Source: Leptoclinus maculatus (Eukaryota > Chordata > Actinopteri > Perciformes > Stichaeidae). Taken from it: a stretch of 64,000 bases of DNA. The position numbers were made by a program, and so were the translations under genes. Positions 46,256 through 58,069 of this stretch are shown here, one piece after another. The stretch covers positions 20,757,887 through 20,821,886 of the forward strand of contig JAVDOI010000011.1 of assembly GCA_032191485.1 (NCBI GenBank). Direction: 5' to 3'. Numbering within the stretch: position 1 is the first letter of the stretch; each line of letters opens with the position of its first letter. The notes beneath the pieces are model-generated. The model did not search any database and was not told where the DNA came from. It saw only the letters and a list, made by a program, of their open reading frames with translations.

Positions 46256-46659
46256 GATGAGGAGTCTGTTGGGCAAAGAATTGGCAACGAGAAGAACTAT
46301 CAGACAGCATCATATGTACTTACATGTGTTAGTGTTGTCAATGTTCTGTCTGTATGTTGTCTGCTGAGTATCTTCTGTTATTGCGCATGAGCAACCATTA
46401 TTGTCCTTTCTGAGATATCCATTCACACTGTATACTATGTACCATTGGTATTTGTAAATAATTAAAGAAGAAGAACAACCTTTCAGTTTGGATCTTGAGG
46501 CCTTCCCCATAACTGTATACTGTAGTTGATGGGGTAGCAGTCCTCTGAGTGGAGCATGGCAATGAACACCTTGTGCAGGCTACGCACACCCTTTGTGATA
46601 GACTGACCAAGAACAACCTCTGATCTGTCAGCTAATTAGCACTGGACATGAAGTACGGC

Positions 46660-46900
46660 TGAGACTGATGGGAATGTCATTAGTTTTGCAGGGATTTGGT
46701 CCTAAACCAAAGTAATTAACACATTGTCATTCTGACCTGATTGAGGCGCTAGATAAAAAGGTAGAGGATCCTAAAATGTATTAGGATTCATCATCTGGGA
46801 ACCATGAATGTGTGAACAAAATTATCATAGCAACCCCTGTAATAGTTCTTCCGATATCTCAGTCCTAAATTAGTCTGGATTAGTAACTGTGAATCTCAAA
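46660..46900 (+). repeat. Common teleost interspersed repeat (GGGAATGTCATTAG type)
   Basis: GGGAATGTCATTAGTTTTGC, TTTGGTCCTAAACCAAAGTA, a CTGACCTGA..GGCGCTAGAT segment and GATTCATCATCTGGGAACCA then TGAATGT match a very abundant fish repeat I recall well. The element class is not known to me. No coding frame. Confidence 0.6.
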
Positions 46901-48030
46901 TTGTAAACCCCCTTAGGCCCCGAGCAGATGGAGCACTTTTCAGCAGTCTGGGACGGCTTTTTGTAATTGAAGCTGGCTGCTTTTTTCGTTGCTGAGTACC
47001 TCACATGTCCACGCCATGAATGCCTCAGTTGATTAAAATGTACAATTCAGAGTAGAAAGGCACCCGACGTAATGAGCTTTTTTTTTCACAATGTGGTGAC
47101 TTTTGCTAGATACCTGTGGCTTTGTGACTTCGTAGTTTGCATGGTCTGACCAAAAAGCGTACTGCAAATTTGTGCAGTACTAGGGATTTCGGGTAAGTTT
47201 AACCTGTTCTGCTAACTATTAGGTATGTATTAAGGTATTAAGGTATGTGTTAAGCCTATGTTAGCACTCATTCAGTGGTTGCCTAGCAACACAATAAAAA
47301 AAAGGGGGAAAAACACTGCTTTGTCTGATTGGGGCCTTTCAAATACCAACGCTTTGCCACGGCCAATTGCTTCTGATTCCAACGCAAGGCATCCTTTAGT
47401 GTCTGGGCCTTGTTAGCTCCTAACAAGCAAACTTGCTGGTGTGTGAACCAGATTAACAATTTGGTGGACACTTAAATCAGTGGTTCCCCGCAGTACCAGC
47501 TCTATGCACCTTTTACATGGGCGGCTATTTACAGTGGGCATAATACCCTGAGGCCTAAAAACGGAATGTCGGTGCATTCTCTTCTTTTACCCTCTTTTAT
47601 GCTTCGTCCCTCTGTCCCCCTCACAGACGCGGACACACAAAGTCATTCATGCACAGTGTTATTCAGTCTTCCTGCAGGCTGGAATCCTCCCTCCTCACTA
47701 TTAAAGAGACACATGGTACTGAGATAAGAGGGGGTTTAGGGGCTAGGGGAATACTGGAGTGTGTGTGTGTATGTGTCAGAAGCCACATTACACTGAAATG
47801 TGTGTAGGAGAGAGAGAGTGTATGTATGTGTGTGTGTGGGAGAGATGGAGAAATGTCAGTTCCCCTGGATGCACCGTTCCCAATCAGACCCAGTCCATGC
47901 TCCAATCAGAAGCCTGGAGCTGCACACGGTTCAGGATCCCCTGGGGTTAATGAATCATCTGTGTGAATCATGATCACAGGATCTGATTCACATAGAGAAG
48001 ACGATAGGACGAGAAGGCACTGTTGCGCAG
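46901..48030. other. Spacer with (GT)n
   Basis: (GT)n near 47759-47770 and 47828-47838. No gene or transposon recognised. Confidence 0.4.
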
Positions 48031-48241
48031 TCTGCTAATGCCCACATGCAGCTGTCGAGACTCCTCTTGTGACTGGAATTTGGATGAAGACGCGTTGGTG
48101 CAGCTTTTAAACTCCTCTTCCTGTCTCCCCAGGACAACTGCGCTAATGATTCATCATAAAAATCCATACTATAAATTGGCAATTTAATAAGCTTCTTGAC
48201 AGATTTATACTTGGTGGGCTTGAAAAGAATGGCACAGTTTG
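48031..48241. promoter_or_regulatory. Paralogous non-coding block S2
   Basis: The second copy of the S1 block, same orientation, 4.8 kb downstream. The first 75 bases align with S1 without gaps. The later words ATAAAAATCC, GACAGATTTAT and CACAGTTTG are conserved with small indels. The pair brackets the piggyBac remnant and Rep-A/B copies, so the duplication is either older than those insertions or unrelated to them. Confidence 0.6.
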
Positions 48242-49862
48242 TGTTATTGCTTTTCTAGTAGAAACTGCATTGCACTAAATCCCAAAGATGATCACTGTGA
48301 AATGCAGCAAGAAGAAAGTAAAACTAATGAGTAACACTGCACCGCTTCAAATTGTTGGCCCAGGTCAAATATATTCATCATGTCCTTGCAGACCTGCTGC
48401 TATGATGCAGACTTTGTGGTTTGTTTTGAAGAGACATTGGGATATTACAGAGTGCGCTTCTATGTTTTCCTTGTTACATAGCCCCGGGGCCCAATTATGT
48501 GTCCATAAGTATTATTTTTTTATCCTTGTTTTATTTAAATGGAACCATCTGAAAAGCCGTCATGGAACGGACAAAAAATACTTGGCAGGTGATTGGATGC
48601 ACCATCTGTCAATCAAACTCTTACTGAAGAGCGAAAAACCACCTTTTTTCATGGATAAAAGCCTTCAGTGCCGTTCTGTGCTCATCTTACAATGACGAAA
48701 TGCTCTCTAGTTCTGATAGAACTGATTATATTGCAGCATCTGCGCTAACCCGTTGTTTGGAGCGAATGGTCGCATCTCCGTGTCGTCTCGCACACACCGA
48801 CGCCGCAATGTAAGATACATAGGATACCACTGGGATAGATTTTAAAGAACACTTAAAAAGGTACAGTGTGTAAGATGTGGCCACATATTCTAAAGAAAAA
48901 GCGATCATTATTGTACCATGGTGTCCTGTCTGGTTTTACTTCCTTGCCTTTCTTGTGTTTTCCCACCTTTTGTTGACTGTCTGACCCGCCATGATTAGTT
49001 TCACCTGTCACATCAGCCCTGCAGTAACTAGACCTTCTGCTCACCTGTTCCCACTTTCCCATTAGCCAGTTGCTACATACACCAGCCCAGTTCCATTGTT
49101 GGTTTGTCTTCATTTCTGTCTGGAGTTCTGTTCCAGTTTGCCTGTGTCCCTGCCTCCTGTTGTGTTGGACTAAAGCCTTTTGAAAGTTTTTGGAATGAAT
49201 CGTTGCAAAGTTTCTGCTGCCTTCTCATCTTTTTCTGCATATGGGTCCATCCCCCTGTTGCCTGCTCTCCAGCTCAAACCCCAGCATCAGGGGTAATGAT
49301 CCCGGCCTGTTAGACCCAGCACTCTCCCTACCCTGATGGGTGTGTTTACATTGTACTTGAAAGCCCGGTGCGTCTCCTACAGGCGCATCAGGTACCTTGC
49401 GTCAGTATCAGATGCCGTCGGTATTTGACGCCCTGGGTATGAGAATGGGCTGGGGTTTGAGCTTACTGAATGCTAGCTGCTGCAGCTAACCCCTGACTGA
49501 AGGGCCATCTCCTGCAGGCGCGTGGGGAACACCTCCTCCAGGAAAAGTAGTCCTCTGCTGGCGTTGAAGAAACGAAAATACAAGTTGTTTTCTCGTCTCT
49601 GAATCTTTGAATTAAATTCCAATAAAAAATGTACACGGACCCAATATCTTCAACATTTATTGACAAGCCCTCAGGGCATCTCTACTTCTTCGTTCCCTCA
49701 AATGGGACTGAGGGCAGACTGGACGCTACAGTGACTCACTCGAGGTACAAGTTGTATGATAAGACAGGACGGGTCGGGACTAGCTGGTTAGCATGCTCAC
49801 TTCAGTAGCTATCGCTGCAACATAATTCATAGCTGTCTTTTACATAAACGTCATCACTAACA
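48242..49862. other. Spacer with a possible LTR-like block
   Basis: 48920-49310 is C/T-rich with CCTGTCTGG, TTTCACCTGTCACATCAGCC and CACCTGTTCCCACTTTCCC, words typical of fish Gypsy-type LTR U3 regions. No ends were found. 49380-49460 has CGTCAGTATCAGATGCCGTC and GGTATTTGACGCC, faintly like the Rep-A terminus. Confidence 0.3.
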
Positions 49863-50580
49863 TGTTATGGGGTTGTGTAGGTGGACCCAAACGCACGCTC
49901 ACACAGCAGATTTTAATCCAGCCAAGGACTGTATTTTTAATGATGCAGGAGGAAACAAAATAATGAACAAACAAAAACCACGGCAAACTGTCCAGCGGAT
50001 AAAAGTCACTCCCTTTTCGCCACTGGAGTCGGGAGGGAAACTCAACCGATGCCGGAACAGACAGCCTCCGGAGTCGGGAGGGAAACTTGACCGTACTCTC
50101 ACCTGGACACGGTCTGGAGGGACAGGACGGCGCGACTGTGTGGAGGACCAAGGTCCGACACAGTAAAGCAATAGGAAGGGCTTCGACCGGTGTAGTCCGT
50201 GGTACTACGCAGGGACGGCCTCTTCGCACAGGTGATTCCCAGGGATCGACGCTGAGCGGCAGGGGAGCAGAAGAAAAACAGAAAGGTAACGCTCTTCACT
50301 GAATCGGTGTTCAGACTTACGTGGAAACAAGGCCAGACTGGTAACCGGACTGACGACGCGCCGGGGAAACGCCGTGGTATTTAAGCCAGCCGGCGGCGAT
50401 CACCGGAATGAGCCACAGCTGAGCCTAAGGAGGGGGGCGTGGTAGAGGGCGGAACACGGGGGTGGAAACTGTAGGCTGAGACAAAAACAAAACATAAGCA
50501 CATGGCCCTCAATAACAAAACAGACAGGGGAAAAAACAGAGGAGCACACACTAGAGGCAGACAGGAATCCTAACATAACA
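49863..50580 (-). mobile_element. Probable solo LTR, Gypsy-like
   Basis: About 718 bp with inverted ends TGTTATG/CATAACA. On the minus strand it has a TTAAATA promoter box (near 50377), GC-rich U3 words and an ATTAAAAATACAG polyadenylation-type signal. It ends in GTTTGGGTCCACCTACACAA then CCCCATAACA, an ending I associate with fish Gypsy LTRs. Flanking 4-5 bp do not match, so either the true ends differ slightly or the duplication was lost. No internal sequence. Confidence 0.6.
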
Positions 50581-50782
50581 CCTGATAGTGTTAGTTGGTA
50601 ATTGAAGTTCTGGCCATATCCTAAACATTGCAACTTTAAAGATTTCAGTTCATAAAAAACTATTTGAAAAACTGGCAATTCATTCCATTTTTCTTAAACT
50701 TTTATTTCATTGTTATTTGCCATGTAAGGGTGTAAGTGTTTATTGTTCTAAATTGAGAGTTTGAGATTTAATCTTTTTGTAG

Positions 50783-50839
50783 GTGTGGTCTCAAGTCATG
50801 TCATCGCTGTTCAGTGTCCGGCTGTACTTGGTCTTTCAG
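50783..50839 (+). CDS. Candidate 57-nt exon
   Basis: A T-rich tract and TTTTTGTAG acceptor, 57 nt, and donor TTTCAG followed by GTAATATT. One frame is open through the segment (VWSQVMSSLFSVRLYLVFQ), but the other two are also open. Small size means chance is likely without conservation data. Confidence 0.2.
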
Positions 50840-51717
50840 GTAATATTCAATGTTGAAAATTTCAAAACACAGAATCTTTCATATGGCCCGCAGATTTAAA
50901 AGTTCCTTGTGATTTAATTCTTCATTTCCTGTGTTCTCCTCCTTAATAATGCCACGGCACAAATATTTTCAGGATGAAGACCCTGTAAACTGCAGTCATG
51001 TTAATCTCAGCTCACATGTTAAACACATTGTGCTTTTTCACCATGCAAACCTGACATTTTCAAAGTGGAGCTGTGTTCCATCTTCATTTGCTATTAACCA
51101 GTAACATATACACAATATGTACACCTCTCACCAAAGCTCACCCCCTTGAGTGTTATTAATGAATTTAAATTATTCAAATAGACCTTGTAGTTAGAGAGTA
51201 AGGCCCCTTTGAGTATGGGTATAGTATTTTCGAGCAGAAGCCAAAAAAAGGCCTAGGGTTTAAAAGGTTTTAAAAAGGCGCTGTAGAGCTGGTTATATAC
51301 AATATTGGTTACAACTTTAAAGCTGTGAATGCATTTTAAATCAACAGTTTTGTCAAACAATTTTACAGCCAGCGTTTACACTTTAAAATGAATTACCTAA
51401 ATGTCAATTCCATGAACTTCAGTAGGTTTTTGTGATTTCATCCTTGAGATTGATTTAATGGTTTGTACCTTCCAATAGCATCCAATAAGAAAAAAATGCT
51501 TCATTCACAGATTCTCTTATTTATCTCTCTCCGACTCTTCACTGTAGTTGAATGAGACACTTATCGGGCACACCATCTCAAGATGCAATTTGACTTTGAC
51601 TTTGAGAATAGCAATGACTATTGATGAATACCAAGAAATTCAATTATCATGTAAACACCAGAAGAAAGTCTTTTGAATGGAGCAAACTAGTGGCTGTTGA
51701 CAACAGGTACTCATGCT
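50840..51717. other. Unannotated spacer
   Basis: AT-rich, with no gene or repeat recognised. Confidence 0.4.
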
Positions 51718-51800
51718 AAATCAGAATCAGAAATGGTTTATTGCCACGTATGTTACACATACAATAAATTGGTGATTGGTGCATAACAATAAACACAGTG
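51718..51800 (-). repeat. Fish retroposon tail (TCAGAATCAGAAATGG type)
   Basis: AATCAGAATCAGAAATGGTT, TATTGCCACGTATGTTACAC and ATACAA match an abundant teleost retroposon 3' end (seen here in the reverse direction). The body is truncated and the family is not certain. Confidence 0.55.
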
Positions 51801-52723
51801 ACAGTATGACTTATTGATGAGCCCAACTGCAGATGGGAAGAAAGCTGAAAATGGGAAGAAATGTACCATGGTCACCAATGCTGATTAGACTTCAGTCCTG
51901 CACATGTGACGTATTTTTGTTGGTCAACTCAGAAGTTAGCATCGCCCTGGTTCCCTCGACAAAGATTTTGAATCATTGTAGGAAATAAGCTTTGTGGCAA
52001 GATGACGACTTGTGGGTGTTTTTACTTGGGTCTTGTCTTCATCTCTGCCTCTGGTCTTGCCTAACAAGTCTCCGTTTTCGGTCCAACGTTACATGAAGTT
52101 CAATGCATTTGCAGTCATCAAAATTGCCAGAAACTGCTACTGTATGAGGGGTACCCAGAGCGACATGGTTTGATGAAGCTTCCATATTTGACTAGTTGGG
52201 AGTGAGAATGTCTTGACCTAATGTCACGAAATTGTTAAAATGGGAAAAGGAAAATGTCTTGTTTTTGTATTGAATCATCACTGTGAATGTACTAAGTCAA
52301 ATACACACACAAGGTTGTCCTGCCAGCACAACCCCCTTAAGATGTTTTTTGACTCCCTACCAAAAAAAGTGGCTTTGAAAATGTCCTCTTTTATGAATTA
52401 ATTTTACTTAATTAATTAATCAATAATATTTTCCGCAAAATGTCATGTTCCAACATGATGCCCTGGATCCCGTTTCGACGATCACACTCCTAAGACTTCT
52501 CAGGAGGGGTAATTAAAAATCTGTGTATTATTATGATTAATAACTGGTTTTGGTTTTCTTTTGCTTTCCTCGGGCTGTGTTCCATGATAATCCTAAAAGC
52601 ATACAATGTTACATTTTCATCTCAGCTTTTCACGTTAGAGCTGGTAAAATATCTAAAAGTACTTAATCTTCAAGTGACTGTTGCTTGTGATTCCCAGGCA
52701 GGCTAATTAAAGTTAATCAGTTA
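51801..52723. other. Unannotated spacer
   Basis: No gene recognised. TTAATTAATTAATC repeats lie near 52405-52420, and TAATTAA motifs are dense toward the T2 block. Confidence 0.4.
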
Positions 52724-52796
52724 ATTAAATCCCTGCAGCCATCTGAAGGGAGCCGGACAGATATGTGATAAATCTGCAGCCTGCACGTTTAAAGTG
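52724..52796. promoter_or_regulatory. Paralogous non-coding block T2
   Basis: The second copy of the T1 block (ATTAAATCCCTGCA, CATCTGAAGG, AGC, AATCTGCAGCCT, AGTGC), 25 kb from the first and in the same orientation. Preceded by GGCTAATTAAAGTTAATCAG, a homeodomain-type motif cluster absent from T1. Confidence 0.5.
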
Positions 52797-53164
52797 CTGC
52801 ACAGCTAGATGCCTGTACGCACAGAGATCCACTGTTTTGATCATTAGTCATGTCCAAACATCACGCTGTTGCAATATAATTTCACAAACAAAGTCTAAAC
52901 ACATCAGACTGGTCAGTTATAACTGTATGGTGACATAGAGACAAACTGAACTAGTATTTGGATTTCCATTTATAGCCTCGCTGCTATATTTAGCAATTGA
53001 CTGTTGAGTGAACCTCCCTGATGCTGCCTGCTTCCCAGTGGCAGACTCAGGCTGTCTACAGTGCAGGGGCTGCATGGCGTGTGGCACCATGGCGCAGAGC
53101 GTTGTTTAGCATGCAGGACAGCCTTTATGGCACTAAATCACATTTTTTTCCTCCCATTTGTGCA
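52797..53164. other. Spacer leading into a minisatellite
   Basis: Contains no recognised element. An open frame at 53021-53398 runs into the minisatellite and is probably incidental. Confidence 0.4.
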
Positions 53165-53425
53165 TTGCATCTCGTTTTCTCCACTGGAAGGGCATCCAAG
53201 AGGGCACTTCATCATGTTTTCTCCACTGGAAGGGCATTAAGAGGGCACTTCATCATGTTTTCTTCACTGGAAGGGCATCAAGAGGGCACTTCATCATGTT
53301 GCATCTACCATAGGGGCATCCAAGAGGGCATTTTATTGTGTTTTCTCCAATTAAAAGGGCACCCCCGAGGGGACTCCGTCATGTTTTATCTACCATAGGG
53401 GCATCGGAGAGGGCACTTTTGCGGC
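53165..53425 (+). repeat. Rep-C minisatellite, locus 2
   Basis: About six units of 42-44 bp, cores GGGCATCCAAGAGGGCACTT and CATCATGTTTTCTCCACTGG then AA. Three adjacent units are nearly identical. Later units replace CTCCACTGGAA with ATCTACCATAGG. The frame FSTGRA(S/L) translates the repeat and is not evidence of a gene. Confidence 0.8.
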
Positions 53426-55489
53426 TTTTCCAAGCCACTTCAGAGTCGCTTCTATGTTTCACTTGATCTTAAAAATTTAAATAAAAAAACAATGCATCAA
53501 CAGAAAAGAGGCACAGGAAAAAACGATAAAAGCTGGGGCCAGTACCAGCAGGGCGTCAAGGCCGATGGGCACACCATTTTCAAAAGGGCATCAAGGCAAC
53601 CTGCCCTGGTTGTGTGGCTTATTGCCCTGCTGAACCCAGCCAGTTTCATTTTTAATGAAAGGCAAATGAAATTGTATTCATCCTTGTGCAGCGGAGGGAA
53701 AAACTAATACAATTTAGTTGAATAATGGCCACTGGTTGAGTGCCACAAGCATCAGCAATCACCAATAAAAAGCCTCACAGACAATTGTTTGCTTATTATG
53801 AATTTAATAAGCAAACAAAACACAGAGTTCAGAACCAACTCTCTTATTTAAATGTCACTTGTTTATTTACCCATGTACCACTTGGGCTGACATTTCTGAT
53901 TCCCCCTCTACTAATGAGTTCTAACTGTCTTACTGTAATAGACTATACTGACACAATGCTCGTCAGCGTGGTGTGTATACATGATATTGAAATCCCATTC
54001 ATGTGTGATATTTAGAAGAAGACACAGCGGCACGCTCCAGAAACAATCTACACTAATGATTTCTGATGTGATTGGATTTCTCTTCATGGCCACTGGGCTG
54101 TGTCCAATTCTGCCCGCCGCTGATTTTGGTTTCAAATCAAGACGTCACAATGTAGAGGTTGTGAAGCATTGTGGGTGGCCAAGCCTTAGGTACTGACCCA
54201 CCAGGAAATTCCATTCCTTTCCATTTATTCCCATTCCCATCATGCTCTTCCTTCCCTGTCATGTTCTTTTCTCCTTATCCTTTTTATACCACATCTTTCC
54301 TTTCCTCTTTCATCATTCATTTCCTTTGCAGTCTTCCCCTATCCATTATCTGATTTTGAGATTTTTGACAGGGATGATTTATTTCCTTTGTCCCTGGCTA
54401 GCTACTGTAGTCGTTCCTTTCTTCACCGTCAATCTTCCCTTTTTTGTCCTTCCATGAGTTTTCTTCTCCTTTCCTTACCTTGCTTTTTCCTTGTTGTTTT
54501 CTATCACTTGTTTCCGCTTGTCACTTAGGTTTTTACTTTCTTTTGAGACTGTGGTAGTGGGGATGTTGTCCATGCATCAGTTTGAGTAAAGTCCTAATCC
54601 GACTGTTAATTTGAAGGGTACAGGTTACCATTGACGGTACAATATTTTCTTTTTTTTTCCAAATGCTTCTTCAAGTGTTGTTCATTTATATAATATTAAT
54701 ATATAGGAATACACACTGTATGTATTATTGTGATTATTTTGTATTGCAAAGTGCCACTTTACTTTCATTTAACTTCCTCTCTACGTTGTTCCTTCGCTCC
54801 TTTTTTACGTTCAGTATTTTTGCTATACAGTATATGTGACGTTAAGTTAGTTTAGACAAGCATAAAGTGAATCTATTAATAGTTTCATTCTTTCAAGCTT
54901 ACATTTTCTTGTTGTCATGCACAAATCTACTATGTGTATAGCTATACTGTAGAATTCACACTAAATGATACGCTCAATGTTGGCTGGCGTGGTGCAATTT
55001 GTTGAACTAGAACAGATAGCATTCATGCAAGACAGGTCCTTTGAATGTCTTGTTTTTCTATAATTTCTTTACAATTCAACAATTGCAGGGAAGTTATTCT
55101 GATGCCCTGTGGTTCCTCGCAATAAAGTGCTGAAAGATAATCCTGGAAAGTATGGTTCTTGTCCACAACAACACACTAAAGAATAAGACCCACTACACCA
55201 CTACACAACCTAAGTCATGCAGAGGTAATGCCTATCAGGGGGGCCTTCCTGCTTCAGCATGTGTGAATCATTTCATGGAAAGCGTATCCTCCCATGTTGT
55301 ATTTGCCCTTTTATTACTATTGCTGTAGTTTTGCTGTGCCATGGCCACACGGCATGCCTGTAAATGAGACCAAGAGGATACATTGTTCAATAAGGGAAAC
55401 AGAAACAGACTACAATTGTTCTTTTAAATCCCGATTGGAAGAAGATAGTGATTTGGTGCTTGGATATGCATTGTACAGTTTTTTACATT
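53426..55489. other. Spacer with pyrimidine-rich tract
   Basis: 54190-54580 is C/T-rich (TTCCTTTCCTCTTTCATC and similar). A frame at 53492-53707 (HQQKRGTGKNDKSWGQYQQG) is open but unrecognised and continues the GGGCATCAAGG words of the minisatellite. A TATATAATATTAATATATAG stretch lies near 54688-54707. Confidence 0.4.
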
Positions 55490-55595
55490 ACAAGGGCACC
55501 CATTTGTGCACTGCATCTTGTTTTCTTCACTGGAAGGGCACCCCAGAAGGAACTTTATCATGTTTTATCTACCATAGGGGCATCCAAAATGTTCA
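55490..55595 (+). repeat. Rep-C minisatellite, locus 3 (two units)
   Basis: GGGCACCCATTTGTGCACTG, TTTTCTTCACTGGAAGGGCA and TGTTTTATCTACCATAGGGG repeat the locus-2 core and share its flanking TTTGTGCA(T/C)TGCATCT sequence. Loci 2 and 3 may therefore be copies of one larger element. Confidence 0.65.
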
Positions 55596-56424
55596 CAAGC
55601 CCAGCAATGTTTTCTTTGGCTGCAGGTGTCCAGCTGCTAAAAATGAAGCTTCAAAAAGAATAAAGCCAGTACCAATCAGAAATGCTTTCAGGAAGATTCA
55701 CAAACAAAGAAAAAACAACATTTTACAGTCACAAATGAATACACCAGATTCACGCAAGGAAGTCCTTGGTTCAAAGATTTGGCGAGAGGAAATTGAGCTA
55801 ATCAAACCACACCGAAAGGATGAAGGTTTTCATATCTATTGTTGTTTCCTCGACCAAGAAGGTTATGTTTTTGGTCTGTTTGTTAGTTAGAATCAAATAA
55901 ATGATCCGAATCACAGAGCAGATACACAAATTTAAACACTGCAAGACAAGGCATGGACTGGCATGGTGGAGGTCTGCGCTCTTGCCCTTCTGCTTAGAGT
56001 TAGTGCCAGTTGATAAAGGACTCAATATGCTTCAAATGAAGTGCTTGTCAGATTGTCTAACAGTGTCTGGAATCTCCTTTCCACTGGTGTAATGGACCTT
56101 GTTCACTCCAGACATTTGGCTTGTCATAGCAGACAGAGCACATGTGTAACTGATGACATTAAAAGCGACTGCATTCCATTTAGGTGAGCTAGTCAAGTCA
56201 AAAAGTTTGCCATGGAAAAAGTCTATTAGGGGCGCTGCGACTGTACGTTTTGTAACTTTTTGTGAAAATCTGACAATCACACCCAATTTAAAGAAAATCT
56301 ATTGACAGAGGTCTTTCAACAAGCCTATTATATCAACTATCCACATAACTGTTTAAGTCCTAGAAATTCCCCTCAGCCAAATGTCCATGAGCAGAGACTC
56401 TCTTCTGTATGATTCAACAAAACT
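55596..56424. other. Spacer with an unrecognised open frame
   Basis: After an acceptor-like TTTGGCTGCAG (55626), the frame to 55890 reads CPAAKNEASKRIKPVPIRNA then FRKIHKQRKNN and SRKEVLGSKIWREEIELIKP before a TAG. It is Lys/Arg-rich and could be coding, but no donor or homologue is evident. Confidence 0.3.
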
Positions 56425-56625
56425 AACTTAAGGTTTGGGCAACAAAACCACTTAGTTAGGTTTAGGAAAAACTGCTACAAAGACTTGCAACAGACACAGT
56501 TCTTGTAGAGATAGACACAGTGTGATGCAGGCCGTAGCTGATGGATGGACCTCCTTTCTGTGACGGACAGTACTAACCTCTGAACCATCGAGCACGCCAC
56601 CTCTAAAATGTTAATAATACAGACA
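56425..56625 (-). repeat. Rep-A interspersed repeat, copy 6
   Basis: Plus-strand GGTTTGGGCAACAAAACCAC then TTAGTTAGGTTTAGGAAAAA is the reverse complement of the family core. The remainder is diverged. Confidence 0.5.
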
Positions 56626-57234
56626 GAATGGGATGGAAAGGGATTAAGTTATCATGATTTTCGGGTCCAAACACCTTTGGGATTTCAACAGAATATCACT
56701 CATGCATTAACCAAAAATTTTAATTATTGACATAAAACTATTGTATGAGTTACATTTTTTATGTCTTCATCAAAGTTGATCATGTTACCAGTTGAACTGT
56801 TTATATTATGTCTCTCATGCCCAGTTCCATTCTCAAGCCTGCAAAATCTATAGTGCAATGTGAGTTTTTCAAAGAGAAATTCTCAGCTGACATACATTTC
56901 CTAAAGTCATAAACTTGTGAAGAGCATGTTCTTATTCATCATTGTATGTATCAAAATGATATGCAATATGTTATGGCATATACAGTCTGAAACATACATT
57001 ATACCAAGCCTGAGACATATAGAATGCTTTTTGGTATTCCAGGCGTATCTCGATATACCGGTATAATAATCCAATGCCTCTTAAATAGAGCCTGAACGAT
57101 CGTCATCTAACACAGGGAACAAAAACTAAGTCCCCTGAAATAAAGAAATGTAACAGCCAGCTCACTATTGGTTAAAACAATAAACCAGTACAAAAATTGC
57201 AACCCAGTCACCAGAAAACTGAATGTTGATGTTT
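56626..57234. other. Unannotated spacer
   Basis: 57040-57075 (GGCGTATCTCGATATACCGG) has TATCG-type words like those at 23.7 kb. Otherwise nothing recognised. Confidence 0.35.
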
Positions 57235-57420
57235 CTAGACCAAAAATAAGTTTGTTTGTGAAACGGTTAGTCAGGTTTATGCATCAAAACCATAAGCATA
57301 ACCACGTTACGTAGCAAACGTAAGGTCTATGTTTTCTTTTGGGTTTCACTTGGGACACAAACAGCGGTCTCCTGGGTGAAAGTCCTGTGCTGGTTTGACC
57401 CATCCACCATTAATGGACTT
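57235..57420 (-). repeat. Rep-A interspersed repeat, copy 7
   Basis: Plus-strand GTTTCACTTGGGACACAAAC then AGCGGTCTCCTGGGTGAAAG and GTTTGACCCATCCACC is the reverse complement of the family's first half. The other half is diverged. Confidence 0.6.
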
Positions 57421-57945
57421 TCTTGAATGCAAAAAACCTAGAGCTTGAAAGTGTCCGTGGCTTGCAAAAACAAAATGACTTCCATCGACATGCTGACTGC
57501 ACCACAAGGGAAATAAACACTGTGAATCACTGCTACACGGCAATCAAAAACGTCTAGAGTGTAATCGGTACCCGCGTTTGAGAAAAGCGGCCAATGCGGA
57601 CATCCTGCTGAGGTCGAAGTATGTAATCAGACCACAACGCATGGCCCCAGTGGTAGGGCTGCACAATTAATCGAATTTTAATCGCGATCACGATTTTGGC
57701 TGCCACGATTAAATGAGCCTGATCGTCGGCGATATTGACGTTTAAAATGCGTGCTCTGCTACATATCAAATCAAGCGCTTCCTCAACTAAGAGTCAGCCA
57801 ACCACCACCCTGCCGCTGCACCATGCAGCGGCAGCCTCAAAAAAAGTTCTGTCTGCAGTCGACTCCGGTATTAGTAGAAGAGTAGAGAGACAGACAACAG
57901 AACAGAGAGCAGACGGTCACGGGTGTCGTGTGAAAGGTAAATAAA

Positions 57946-58069
57946 ATGTCAGGAGCAGAAGGCGAGGAGCTAGTCCCTCGAAAAGGATCATCATCAGTTA
58001 TCTGGAAGTTTTTTGGATTTAGGGCAAGTGATGTTAAACAAGAAAAAATCATATGCACAGAGTGCGTTA
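57946..58069 (+). pseudogene. hAT transposase N-terminus, truncated in the BED finger
   Basis: ATG opens MSGAEGEELVPRKGSSSVIW then KFFGFRASDV and IICTEC. This is the start of a BED-type zinc finger: the aromatic W20/F22/F23 and the first metal pair C37/C40 are present. The frame is broken two bases after the C40 codon region by the nested element (TTA target at 58067), so the His pair and everything beyond are missing. BED fingers normally bind transposon ends, and this remnant cannot. Confidence 0.7.

Noticed and set aside
53021..53398. Repetitive 125-codon frame with FSTGRA units
   Set aside because: It is a translation of the Rep-C minisatellite.
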